This document shows, in pieces, positions 1 to 6,599 of a DNA stretch of 7,474 nt. Source of the stretch: JAJRXG01 sp038523965 (lineage in GTDB: Bacteria > Bacteroidota > Bacteroidia > Chitinophagales > Saprospiraceae); the NCBI GenBank assembly GCA_038523965.1, contig JBCBIX010000124.1, positions 1 to 7,474 of the forward strand, read 5' to 3'. Made by a program: the position numbers and the translations under genes. The notes under the pieces were generated by a model. That model saw only the letters and a list, made by a program, of their open reading frames with translations, was not told where the DNA came from and did not search any database. How positions within the stretch are numbered: position 1 is the first letter of the stretch; every line of letters starts with the position of its first letter.

Positions 1-739
1 CTTTTACCAGTGGTTGAATGGAAGACATGAGAACGAGGAATGGTTGTACGAGGCGGTACTTGTCCATCTTTTCATAGACCGTGATCAAAGGTGTTTGTCC
101 AATCTGGCCAGCCAGATGAACATCGCTAAGGTTCTGCATTGCGCTTTTTGAATCTCGTAGGAATGTCTTAGCATCTTTAAGACCCTCATGGATTACTTCA
201 TTGGAGATGTGTCTAACATTCACACCAGTCTTGAACAAGAGATATCCTAAAGCGATGTCTTCATATCCGTAACCCTCGGCATAGCGTTCAAATGGGGTTG
301 AAATGAGTAGTTCCTTACGGATCAATACATTGCCAGTGAAGAAGTATCTCCATGGCTGTTTATTTCGTTTTTGATGGTTTAATTGTTCTCGATAGGAGCC
401 TACAGTCCAGTGCAGTCTGTAAGCGGGCATCGGTTTCTGAGAAGCATATCTTATTCCGCCGCAGATTACCTTCTGAGTCCTGTTATTATCGACTTGTGAT
501 AGATATCTTCTCAAGTAGTCTCTTTTGGCAGGATTACAATCGGCATCTATGAAAAGCACCCAATCAAATCGAGCAAGAGATACCAGGGAGTTTCTCATCT
601 CAGATCTACCGAGATGTTTTCCTGGATGGTAGACCTTAATCTGATTGTGCTGCTCGACAAATCTCTCAAGATCGCCGTCTATCTTGGGTTGATCCAGGCC
701 AACTATGATCTCCACATGGCACTCATGACCTGCTATCAT
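1..739 (-). CDS. Family 2 glycosyltransferase, 3' end outside window, 5' end damaged
   Basis: The reading frame is open from position 769 to the left edge, and the only usable start codon left is ATG at 737-739, giving at least 246 residues. Visible GT-A fold parts are a beta strand with VEIIVGLDQP (residues 9-18), GRSEMRN (44-50), the metal/nucleotide-sugar DxD motif FIDAD (63-67), CGGIRY (93-98), and a GYGYED motif (156-161) of the galactosyltransferase-like acceptor region. The family transfers a sugar from an NDP-sugar, usually onto surface polysaccharide or glycolipid precursors at the cytoplasmic face of the membrane. The first strand and helix of the fold (ISILIPVR... RPLLRKLIS) are still encoded just upstream in the same frame, but a TGA at 770-772 cuts them off. 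A product started at the ATG would lack part of the nucleotide-binding fold and may be inactive. Family assignment is firm; substrate and activity are unknown. Confidence 0.8.
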   Translation of the reverse strand, partial: MIAGHECHVEIIVGLDQPKIDGDLERFVEQHNQIKVYHPGKHLGRSEMRNSLVSLARFDWVLFIDADCNPAKRDYLRRYLSQVDNNRTQKVICGGIRYASQKPMPAYRLHWTVGSYREQLNHQKRNKQPWRYFFTGNVLIRKELLISTPFERYAEGYGYEDIALGYLLFKTGVNVRHISNEVIHEGLKDAKTFLRDSKSAMQNLSDVHLAGQIGQTPLITVYEKMDKYRLVQPFLVLMSSIQPLVK

Positions 740-802
740 GCTAATCAGCTTTCGTAGAAGAGGCCTTGATCAAGGCCTAACTGGAATGAGAATGCTGATC
801 AA
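740..802 (-). pseudogene. Detached 5' end of the glycosyltransferase gene
   Basis: Read on the minus strand from a TTG at 800-802, this stretch gives ISILIPVRP, then TGA (770-772), then SRPLLRKLIS leading straight into the ATG used for the downstream frame. ISILIPV is the typical first beta strand of family 2 glycosyltransferases, so the upstream and downstream parts belonged together. A further in-frame TGA at 824-826 bounds the frame, so the original start was probably at or near the TTG. From memory of related Bacteroidota proteins, the expected text between IPV and RPL is close to 'xNFDx'. Here it is one residue shorter and contains the stop, which suggests a small local rearrangement and not a simple point mutation. 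A sequencing error is the main alternative. Confidence 0.55.
761..778. repeat. Perfect 18-bp palindrome at the glycosyltransferase break
   Basis: AGGCCTTGATCAAGGCCT equals its own reverse complement over all 18 bases. It sits exactly where the glycosyltransferase frame is interrupted: the TGA stop (770-772) is part of its centre. Such perfect symmetry inside a coding region can arise when one arm is copied from the other during replication (quasi-palindrome correction). It could also be a protein-binding site between the divergent genes. The symmetry is certain; its cause is inferred. Confidence 0.6.
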
Positions 803-826
803 AACGGTCGGTATAAACGTCCCTCA

Positions 827-839
827 AGGTATCTTACCT
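827..839. promoter_or_regulatory. Small dyad in the glycosyltransferase/rbsK divergent spacer
   Basis: AGGTA-TCT-TACCT is a 5-bp inverted repeat with a 3-bp centre, ending 20 bp before the rbsK start codon. Its position in the short divergent region would suit an operator for rbsK, but arms this short are common by chance and no regulator gene lies beside it. No convincing Bacteroidota-type -7 element (TAnnTTTG) was found in this spacer. A TATAAA at 812-817 has no matching -35 element. Confidence 0.2.
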
Positions 840-859
840 CTCCAGTAGTATCTCCCAGA

Positions 860-1774
860 ATGAGCAAAATACTCGTCATTGGTAGCAGTAATATGGATAT
901 GGTGATCCAGACTGAGCGATTTCCTCTTCCCGGCGAGACGGTGCGAGGCAGTGAATTTGGTTTGTTCCCAGGCGGGAAGGGAGCAAATCAAGCGGTCGCA
1001 GTGGCTCGATTAGGAGGGGAGGTGGACTTCTTGACGGCATTGGGTAACGATGCCTATGGAACTGCCTTGTCAGCCGGATTCGCGAACGAAAAAATAAATC
1101 TCCTTGAACTCAATAGGGATCGCGGTTCGACAGGGGTCGCCATGGTCACAGTCGACCAGACAGGACAAAATCAAATTGTGATCGTCTCAGGTGCGAACGA
1201 AACCTTAAGCCTTGGTGATATAGATCACGCACGATCACATATCAAGAATGTCCAGCTTGTTATCGTACAATTAGAGATTCCCTTAGGCACTGTGAATTAC
1301 TTGTCTAAGGTGTGCGAAGAGTACCAAATTAAACTCCTGCTTAATCCCGCACCTGCAACTTCATTGGCAAATGATCTTTTGAAACGCATTGACATCATGA
1401 CGCCCAACGAAACAGAGCTTGCTATTCTTACGGGTCGCGATCTCAACCAATCTTGGGATATCGAGCAAATGTCAACTGCTTGTGATCAGCTTGTATCAAT
1501 GGGAGTGGGACAAGTGATCGTAACACTGGGAGAAAAAGGGGCCTATCTCCATGATAAAGACCAACAATTGTTAGTGCGTGGCTTTGCTGCGCAGGTTGTA
1601 GATACTACTGCTGCTGGTGATGTGTTCACTGCAGCATTCGCAGTGGGAATAACAGAGGATAAGACTCCTGTTGAAGCGATCAAATTCGCTCATCGAGCTG
1701 CTTCTATAAGTGTTACACGTCTTGGTGCTCAATCAAGCATTCCAACAAGAAATGAGGTTGATTTCCTCTTTTAA
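860..1774 (+). CDS. rbsK: Ribokinase (PfkB-family carbohydrate kinase)
   Basis: This cytoplasmic enzyme phosphorylates D-ribose with ATP to give ribose-5-phosphate, feeding the pentose phosphate and nucleotide pathways. At 304 residues it is complete and close to the usual ribokinase length of about 305-310. Visible motifs are GSSNMD (8-13) for the sugar-binding N-terminus, the PfkB signature core GGKGANQA (38-45), LNPAPA (161-166), TPNETE (181-186) with the Mg-linked NxxE, TLGEKGAY (222-229), and the C-terminal PfkB signature DTTAAGDVF (248-256), in which Asp254 is the expected catalytic base. The SIPTRNEV tail (293-300) is also typical of ribokinase. The ATG at 860 places the first beta strand (KILVIG) at the very N-terminus, as usual, and no Shine-Dalgarno sequence is seen. 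The gene stands alone, divergent from the glycosyltransferase and without a ribose transporter or rbsD beside it. A related sugar or nucleoside substrate cannot be excluded. Confidence 0.93.
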   Translation: MSKILVIGSSNMDMVIQTERFPLPGETVRGSEFGLFPGGKGANQAVAVARLGGEVDFLTALGNDAYGTALSAGFANEKINLLELNRDRGSTGVAMVTVDQTGQNQIVIVSGANETLSLGDIDHARSHIKNVQLVIVQLEIPLGTVNYLSKVCEEYQIKLLLNPAPATSLANDLLKRIDIMTPNETELAILTGRDLNQSWDIEQMSTACDQLVSMGVGQVIVTLGEKGAYLHDKDQQLLVRGFAAQVVDTTAAGDVFTAAFAVGITEDKTPVEAIKFAHRAASISVTRLGAQSSIPTRNEVDFLF

Positions 1775-1798
1775 AATGGTGCGCGACTTACGTGTTTA

Positions 1799-1816
1799 AG
1801 TTGGTCATTCCGAACT
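1799..1816 (+). terminator. Weak hairpin downstream of rbsK
   Basis: AGTTGG (1799-1804) can pair with CC-(bulged G)-AACT (1810-1816) around a 5-nt loop, starting 25 bp after the rbsK stop. An outer TTAAG/CTTAA pair (1796-1800 and 1828-1832) competes with or extends it. What follows is A/T-rich but has no run of T, so intrinsic termination here is only a possibility. Confidence 0.2.
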
Positions 1817-1869
1817 CCTAAAATTCTCTTAATCAGACTGTTGCACGCGATGAAAGGACACTGTGAAAT

Positions 1870-2073
1870 GTGTTGTTCTCGTTATATGACAAACGCATCA
1901 GAATGACCGATTCCATCAACCTCAATAGCCCAAGTAAGCGTCAGATTATCCTGTACGAGTGGATTAAAAAAGTGAAATCCAAGTATCTGGTCAAGCTCCC
2001 TCAGCTGTCTGTTCCTATCAGTATGAGCGAAGATGTCTACATGCGGATACAAGCCTCATTACGCCCAGTTTGA
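1870..2073 (+). CDS. Small hypothetical protein, unrecognised
   Basis: This is an ORF of 67 residues from GTG at 1870, or 56 residues from ATG at 1903. The GTG has an AAAGGA 11 nt upstream (1853-1858), a passable ribosome-binding site, although such sites are unusual for this kind of genome. The product is basic and Lys-rich in its middle (SPSKRQIILYEWIKKVKSK) with no signal peptide, transmembrane segment or known motif. It fills most of the otherwise empty 333-bp gap between the convergent rbsK and tolC-like genes, does not overlap either, and ends 4 nt before a hairpin. It may be a real small gene, a remnant of a decayed gene, or a chance ORF. No function is proposed. Confidence 0.28.
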   Translation: MLFSLYDKRIRMTDSINLNSPSKRQIILYEWIKKVKSKYLVKLPQLSVPISMSEDVYMRIQASLRPV

Positions 2074-2076
2074 GCA

Positions 2077-2109
2077 AGACGACATTCTACCTTTTGGAGG
2101 TGATCGTCT
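2077..2109. terminator. Two-part hairpin at the 3' end of the exporter operon
   Basis: AGACGA (2077-2082) pairs with TCGTCT (2104-2109), and inside it ACCT (2089-2092) pairs with AGGT (2098-2101) around a 5-nt loop. The structure begins within the tolC-like stop codon on the minus strand and ends 4 nt after the small plus-strand ORF, so it could stop transcription from both sides. Neither side has a clear T-run, and the 6-nt versus 2-nt internal loop weakens it. Confidence 0.25.
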
Positions 2110-3505
2110 AAGGGAGCATCCTTCCGGCCGCATACTGTGTATCAAGGCCTTGTATCATGATTTTGGCCTGGAGATCATTCCACTTGAGACTGGCCTCGAT
2201 ATACTTGGCTTGACGCGAATTGATTAGGAACAATGAACTCTCACCATTTGCGAATAATTCCCTCTCTGCTTCGAGCATCCTTTGATAATCGCCGAGGACT
2301 GTGGTGTATCGGCTAAACTGACCACGATAGCCATCCCATTTTGCAAGACTGGCATCGATTTTTGTTTTTATCTGAAGGCGCTTGATATCCCGATCAAGCT
2401 GTGTGTCAGCGATATAGATTTCATTCATCTTAATTTTTGCGCGCTCTTTCCTGAATAGGAGAGGAAATCCAATGTCCAAACCCCAGGTGTAGTTACGTGG
2501 TGTGATGGTACTTGTAAATGAGCTACCTGCATCAGCTAACAGATTATACTTGATATCTACCCGTGGCTTGCTGAATTCTCGTGCTAAGCGTTGGTCAACG
2601 TCGAGTTGATTTAGCTTGACCGCATTCATCTGTAACTCGGGGTGATTATCTACCAAGGCCATGGTATCTCCAATAATGTCTAAGGGCCCGCCAAGCTGAT
2701 TGATATCCTGAGGACCGGAAGGTCTCACTGATTCATCGATCAGCTGTGGTTGCCCATTTGCATCCCAGAGGTAAGTACTTAGCTGGAGGGTAGAAGTGAC
2801 ATAGTCAAGCAGTGCCTGGTCTCTCTCTACAAGTAGGTTTTGGTACTGGATCCTGGCTTCAACTGTATCTATCGCGGCACGATCGCCAACCACAGCAGCG
2901 TCTCGAACTCCTGCTAAGAGCTCCAGTGCATTCTGCGCACCGCGTTCAAATATCTGATAAGTCTGGTAGTCTAACCACCACTGCCAATAAGACACTCCGG
3001 CATCTAACACAAGATCATTCATCAGTTGAATCTGCTCTATCAAAGTGGCATCTTGAGTCAGCTTGGCCCGATCGAGTTGTGCACGGCGTTCGTCATAGAG
3101 TAATCCCGCACCGAGAGGGACAGAGACTCCGGCATAGACGAGCCCAGCATTGGGATCAAGATTCTCAGGATTTAGATTGATACCTGAAGTGCGATCATAG
3201 CCTGTCGTGACCTTTATTCCGGTCCTCGTGGGGATGTCTAACTGAGCGTTAAACAGGCTATAGTAGGGATCATCCTTAAACTGCTTTTGGCTGAGTGAAG
3301 TCGAGATTTTAGGATCAAAACCACCACGCGCCTCTAACAAAGCCGCGTCTCCAAATGCACGGGTCAAGTTACCCTGTTGCACCATGGGATGGTAGGTGAT
3401 TACGCGAGCGATATACTGATCATAGCTCAACTCTGGATTCAGATCTGACTGCCCAACCAGGTTCATGACCATGAGAATTCCAATACAACTCCACAGTAGT
3501 TTCAT
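2108..3505 (-). CDS. TolC-family outer-membrane channel protein
   Basis: The 465-residue product is the probable outer-membrane exit duct of the exporter encoded upstream. Residues 1-18 form a Sec signal peptide (Lys2, a hydrophobic stretch, then a likely cut near LVGQ). The mature part shows the internal duplication of TolC proteins: a beta-strand segment (VYAGVSVPLGAG, 123-134) followed by a long helical stretch, then the equivalent TWGLDIGFPLLF (340-351) followed by long helices to about 455. Trp-rich YWQWWLDY (173-180) lies in the first helical pair. Length fits the family, usually about 420-500 residues. The ATG at 3503-3505 starts 5 nt after the adaptor gene stop, so the gene is the last in the operon and probably co-transcribed. 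It stops with TAG. The early Cys7 is too close to the N-terminus for a lipoprotein signal. Family and role are well supported; the exported substrate is unknown. Confidence 0.87.
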   Translation of the reverse strand: MKLLWSCIGILMVMNLVGQSDLNPELSYDQYIARVITYHPMVQQGNLTRAFGDAALLEARGGFDPKISTSLSQKQFKDDPYYSLFNAQLDIPTRTGIKVTTGYDRTSGINLNPENLDPNAGLVYAGVSVPLGAGLLYDERRAQLDRAKLTQDATLIEQIQLMNDLVLDAGVSYWQWWLDYQTYQIFERGAQNALELLAGVRDAAVVGDRAAIDTVEARIQYQNLLVERDQALLDYVTSTLQLSTYLWDANGQPQLIDESVRPSGPQDINQLGGPLDIIGDTMALVDNHPELQMNAVKLNQLDVDQRLAREFSKPRVDIKYNLLADAGSSFTSTITPRNYTWGLDIGFPLLFRKERAKIKMNEIYIADTQLDRDIKRLQIKTKIDASLAKWDGYRGQFSRYTTVLGDYQRMLEAERELFANGESSLFLINSRQAKYIEASLKWNDLQAKIMIQGLDTQYAAGRMLP

Positions 3506-3510
3506 TCTAC

Positions 3511-4869
3511 CTATTTGGCTTTGAGTTTAATGTCCTTGCGTGGTTTCGGATCGGTAGTGTAAAAGTCAGGTGGGAAGCCATTGAGATTGCGCCAGATCTC
3601 ATACCAGACCTGCACGTCCTTGAGTAGCACCAAGCCATTCGCCCCACCTCCAACGCGCAGAAGATCGGGCCAAGGCTCTGATTCTGATTGGGCCACCAGA
3701 ATGCGATAGAATCCATTGTCACTGATGAACTGATCTATCGCGAAAACTTCACCACCGAAGGTTCCGTAAGAGGTATTTGGCCATCCAGAAAAGACAATCG
3801 CCGGCCATCCATCAAACAAGATTCTTACATCCTGTCCGATATCCAGCAGTGGAAGATCGATAGGGCGGATATAGAGCTCTACGGCCAACTGATAGTTAGC
3901 TGGCATGATCGTAGCAACCTCGTCTCCTTCCTTGATAATCTCGCCGATACCAGCCTTGGTAGTCCTGGTGATGATTCCGTCTTGTGGTGCAGTGACGTAG
4001 TAGAATTGACTACGCTGCTCATAGTTGGCATACTCGTTCTGCAGTTTGGTGATAGTCCCATCAGCATCGAACCTGTTGGAGAGTGCACTAAATCGATCCG
4101 ATTGTGCTTTGGCGAGATCTTCTTGATATTTCGCCTCGATAGCGCTGATTTCCACTTTTGCATTAACCAGGCTTGCTCTGGATGCTTGCAGCTTATTCCT
4201 TCCACTCAGCTCCTCGGCTTGCGTTTTTTGTAATTCCAACTCACGCTTTTCGAGATCAGTTAGTGACTTCAGACCCTTGTTGTAGAGAGCGAGTTGTCGG
4301 TCATATCTATCCTTCGCAATGGACTGGTTAAGTTGCTTCGCTACTAAATCGATGCTGTCGCTGACTACAGTAAGTTGCGCCTGCTCTAACTTATTGACCG
4401 CTTGTTCCAGCTTTGCATCTCGGCTTTGTCTTAGTGCGACAATTTGGCCTTCGAGCATATTAGCCTTTGATTGGTACGCTGTAGCGGTTGATGACTTAGC
4501 GTTGATTTGATTTTGCGTCCGCTCGAGTAGTTGAGGGTCGAAGTACTCACTTTTGATTTCAGTCAAATGAAGGATTGTGTCTCCAGCCTCAACCCGATCG
4601 CCCTCTCGCACGTACCAGGCGTCGATTTTACCTCCAATGATCGTGTTGATGCTTTGTGGACGCTGCTGTGGAAGTAGGGTAGTGACACTGCCCTGCGTAC
4701 GGATGTTTTGTGTCCATGGCAGAAACAAACCGGCAAGGAATATGACTGAGCTAATGAGCATAATTCGAAGCAACAGACGGCCTGATTTATAGCTATCTAC
4801 TCGAATCAGTCCTGACCAATCTTTTGGTTTAACATCTGAGGTGACAGAGTGGTGTGATATATTAAGCAC
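3511..4869 (-). CDS. HlyD-family periplasmic adaptor (membrane fusion protein)
   Basis: The 452-residue product should bridge the inner-membrane ABC protein and the TolC-type channel. It has a short cytoplasmic N-terminus, one transmembrane helix (about 32-51), the first half of a biotinyl/lipoyl-like domain (GGKIDAWYVREGDRVEAGD, 79-97), a long alpha-helical coiled coil rich in Gln, Ala, Lys and Glu (about 112-286), the second lipoyl half (YVTAPQDGIITRTTKAGIGE, 291-310), then a beta-barrel region (about 327-425) and a charged tail. Length is usual for HlyD-type adaptors. The start is GTG at 4867-4869, overlapping the end of the ABC gene by 8 nt. No in-frame ATG exists before the transmembrane helix, so this start is the only reasonable one, and translation is probably coupled to that of the ABC gene. 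The DIRILFDGWPA segment (347-357) and the GFPPDFY end (431-437) match my recollection of Bacteroidota adaptors paired with this ABC type. Confidence 0.9.
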   Translation of the reverse strand: MLNISHHSVTSDVKPKDWSGLIRVDSYKSGRLLLRIMLISSVIFLAGLFLPWTQNIRTQGSVTTLLPQQRPQSINTIIGGKIDAWYVREGDRVEAGDTILHLTEIKSEYFDPQLLERTQNQINAKSSTATAYQSKANMLEGQIVALRQSRDAKLEQAVNKLEQAQLTVVSDSIDLVAKQLNQSIAKDRYDRQLALYNKGLKSLTDLEKRELELQKTQAEELSGRNKLQASRASLVNAKVEISAIEAKYQEDLAKAQSDRFSALSNRFDADGTITKLQNEYANYEQRSQFYYVTAPQDGIITRTTKAGIGEIIKEGDEVATIMPANYQLAVELYIRPIDLPLLDIGQDVRILFDGWPAIVFSGWPNTSYGTFGGEVFAIDQFISDNGFYRILVAQSESEPWPDLLRVGGGANGLVLLKDVQVWYEIWRNLNGFPPDFYTTDPKPRKDIKLKAK

Positions 4870-6580
4870 TGGCAGCGATTTGTGTGATAAGTGATGGATC
4901 TAATTCGGAATATGGTCCGATCGCCTTGATGGATCCGCTTTGTAACACAGCGATCTTATCGACTTTAGATGCGAGGTAGTGGTTAGAGGATACTGCAACG
5001 AGCGTCCACGGTCTATCAGGATGGGTCAAGAAGTTGGTGATCCTAATGCCCTCTTCTGCAGATATGGCATCCAGGATATTCTCGATGAGGAGCAGTTTTG
5101 GCATGTCCGCTATTGCTCGTGCGAGCAGGATTTTTTGGACAATGCTTCGCGGCAGCTTTTTCCCTTGAGGCTCGATACGCGACTCGTAGCCCTCCGCACA
5201 AGATTTTAGGAAGTCCGTTAGACCTACGTTTTCTACTGCCCACTTTACATTGTCGAAGGTGGCTCTGCTGCGACCAGTGGTAATGTTTTCAAGAAGCGTT
5301 CCCTCGAACAGCTGTTCACTTTCCAAGCACTCTCCGATCGCTGATCGTACAGATCTGAGATTAAGATTTCCCTGAGGCAGGTTGTTGTATGAGATCTCTC
5401 CCGCTTTGATCTGGAATATTCCTGCGATGACCTGAAGTAGTGTACTCTTACCGCTTCCACTTGGTCCAGTTACCAACCACTTTTCATCACCCTTGATGTC
5501 CAAGGTGAGGTTGTTCAGGATGAGGTGGCTGTCAGGATATGCGAAGTCGACATTTTTTAGACTGAGATTTAGTCCGCAGTCATCGCATTGTGTGAGCAGA
5601 TCAATGCCTTTGTGATTCTCAAGATCCATGTCAGTCACCTGGCCGATCTTCTCGAGCCCAGTGAGAACGTCATAGATTGTCTCCATGGTTAGGATCAACT
5701 TTTCGACTGAAGACATGATTGTGAGTACGATGATCTCAGCACCCACAAACTGACCGATGTTGATGCGTTGTTCCATCACCAACCATCCACCAATAGCCAA
5801 TAGTCCCAGCGCCACTAATCCCTTGAAAATGGTCATTAGCCAATACTGCTGTACTAAAACTGCAAAGTGGGCATTGCGTGCATCGAGGTAGTCATTGACA
5901 TGATGGTTGACCTTTGACAGAGGAAGACTCGTTCGTCCGGCCAGCTTAAATGTGGTCATCGTACGTGCAAGCTCTTCGAGCCAATGAGCGACCTGATACT
6001 TTCGCTTGGACTCTGCCAAACTTGTGACCAATCCTCTTTTGGCGGTTAGTACGAAGATCATCACCACCATAAAGACCAGAATCAAGCTGAACATCACGAA
6101 AAAAGAGTGATATACACTGAGCAGAAGCAATCCAAAAACCAACTGAATCATCGCTGATGAGAAGTCAATCAGAATCTTGGGTAGCCCCTTCTGTAAACTC
6201 ATGACATCAAAGAAGCGATTCATCAACTCAGGAGCGTAGTGTCGATAAAGTTGCTCCATCCGAATCCGAGGAATCCGATGAGCAAACTCAAAAGCCGCTC
6301 GCGAAAAGATCTTCTGCTGTAGGTTCTCGACGATCTTGAGTTGGAAAATCTGCAGTATGCCAGTGAATACAACCCCTCCAACAACTAAAATCAAAAGGAC
6401 AACCCAAGCGGTATTGGTCTGTCCACCTTGGATGAGATTAACGATGGCCTGAATACCCAGAGGAAGTGACAGACCCACTAACCCATTGAAGATCGAATAG
6501 ACATAGACGTTACGTATGTCCTTGCTATCGGGCTTCAGCAAACGCCAGAATCTACGAGTTGGGGTAAGATCTACATTCAT
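4862..6580 (-). CDS. ABC half-transporter (membrane + ATP-binding domain) with non-canonical catalytic motifs
   Basis: The 572-residue inner-membrane protein is the probable engine of the exporter. The N-terminal half is an exporter-type membrane domain with about six helices (about 27-48, 57-79, 138-157, 160-180, 249-269, 275-295), and residues 340-572 form the nucleotide-binding domain. There is no C39 peptidase domain. The A-loop Tyr348 and Walker A GPSGSGKST (372-380) are canonical. Other motifs are not: the Q-loop Gln is Glu420, the LSGGQ signature reads LPRSI (476-480), Walker B reads LLLIEN (496-501) with Asp replaced by Glu500 and the catalytic Glu by Asn501, and the switch His is Ser532. 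The frame is intact and the flanking text (QKILLARAI, 482-490) is well kept, so this does not look like decay. From memory, related Bacteroidota proteins share the LPRSIVQK text. ATP binding is likely; normal hydrolysis is doubtful. The ATG at 6578-6580 lies 19 nt after the regulator stop. Confidence 0.9.
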   Translation of the reverse strand: MNVDLTPTRRFWRLLKPDSKDIRNVYVYSIFNGLVGLSLPLGIQAIVNLIQGGQTNTAWVVLLILVVGGVVFTGILQIFQLKIVENLQQKIFSRAAFEFAHRIPRIRMEQLYRHYAPELMNRFFDVMSLQKGLPKILIDFSSAMIQLVFGLLLLSVYHSFFVMFSLILVFMVVMIFVLTAKRGLVTSLAESKRKYQVAHWLEELARTMTTFKLAGRTSLPLSKVNHHVNDYLDARNAHFAVLVQQYWLMTIFKGLVALGLLAIGGWLVMEQRINIGQFVGAEIIVLTIMSSVEKLILTMETIYDVLTGLEKIGQVTDMDLENHKGIDLLTQCDDCGLNLSLKNVDFAYPDSHLILNNLTLDIKGDEKWLVTGPSGSGKSTLLQVIAGIFQIKAGEISYNNLPQGNLNLRSVRSAIGECLESEQLFEGTLLENITTGRSRATFDNVKWAVENVGLTDFLKSCAEGYESRIEPQGKKLPRSIVQKILLARAIADMPKLLLIENILDAISAEEGIRITNFLTHPDRPWTLVAVSSNHYLASKVDKIAVLQSGSIKAIGPYSELDPSLITQIAASA

Positions 6581-6599
6581 GAGTATCTGTTTGGGCTAA

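Noticed and set aside
352..552. Plus-strand ORF of 66 residues
   Set aside because: It lies entirely opposite the glycosyltransferase frame, whose DxD and GYGYED motifs are clear; the plus-strand product has no recognisable feature.
770..826. TGA as a sense codon (recoded genome) explaining the stops in the glycosyltransferase
   Set aside because: The five complete genes read through with the standard code, use TGG for Trp and contain no internal TGA. A recoded genome would show TGA throughout. That these five genes all stop with TAA or TAG is not enough by itself.
1803..1908. GGTCATTC / GAATGACC inverted repeat flanking about 90 bp, considered as a small mobile-element end pair
   Set aside because: Only 8-bp arms, no target-site duplication and no further similarity outward; probably chance.
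2141..2152. ATCAAGGCCT shared with the 761-778 palindrome, considered as a dispersed repeat
   Set aside because: Only 10 bases are shared, and at 2141 they encode ordinary channel-protein residues (IQGLD); coincidence is sufficient.
2033..2227. Plus-strand ORF of 64 residues overlapping the tolC-like 3' end
   Set aside because: Most of it is antisense to the conserved C-terminal helices of the channel protein; it looks like a shadow frame.
3485..3505. Lipobox in the channel-protein signal (Cys7)
   Set aside because: The Cys is only seven residues from the start, leaving no proper hydrophobic segment before it; an ordinary signal peptide cut near residue 18 fits better.
3688..4233. Long plus-strand ORF (181 residues) and other frames inside the adaptor and ABC genes
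   Set aside because: All are antisense or out-of-frame shadows of clearly assigned HlyD-type and ABC coding sequences, with no independent motifs.
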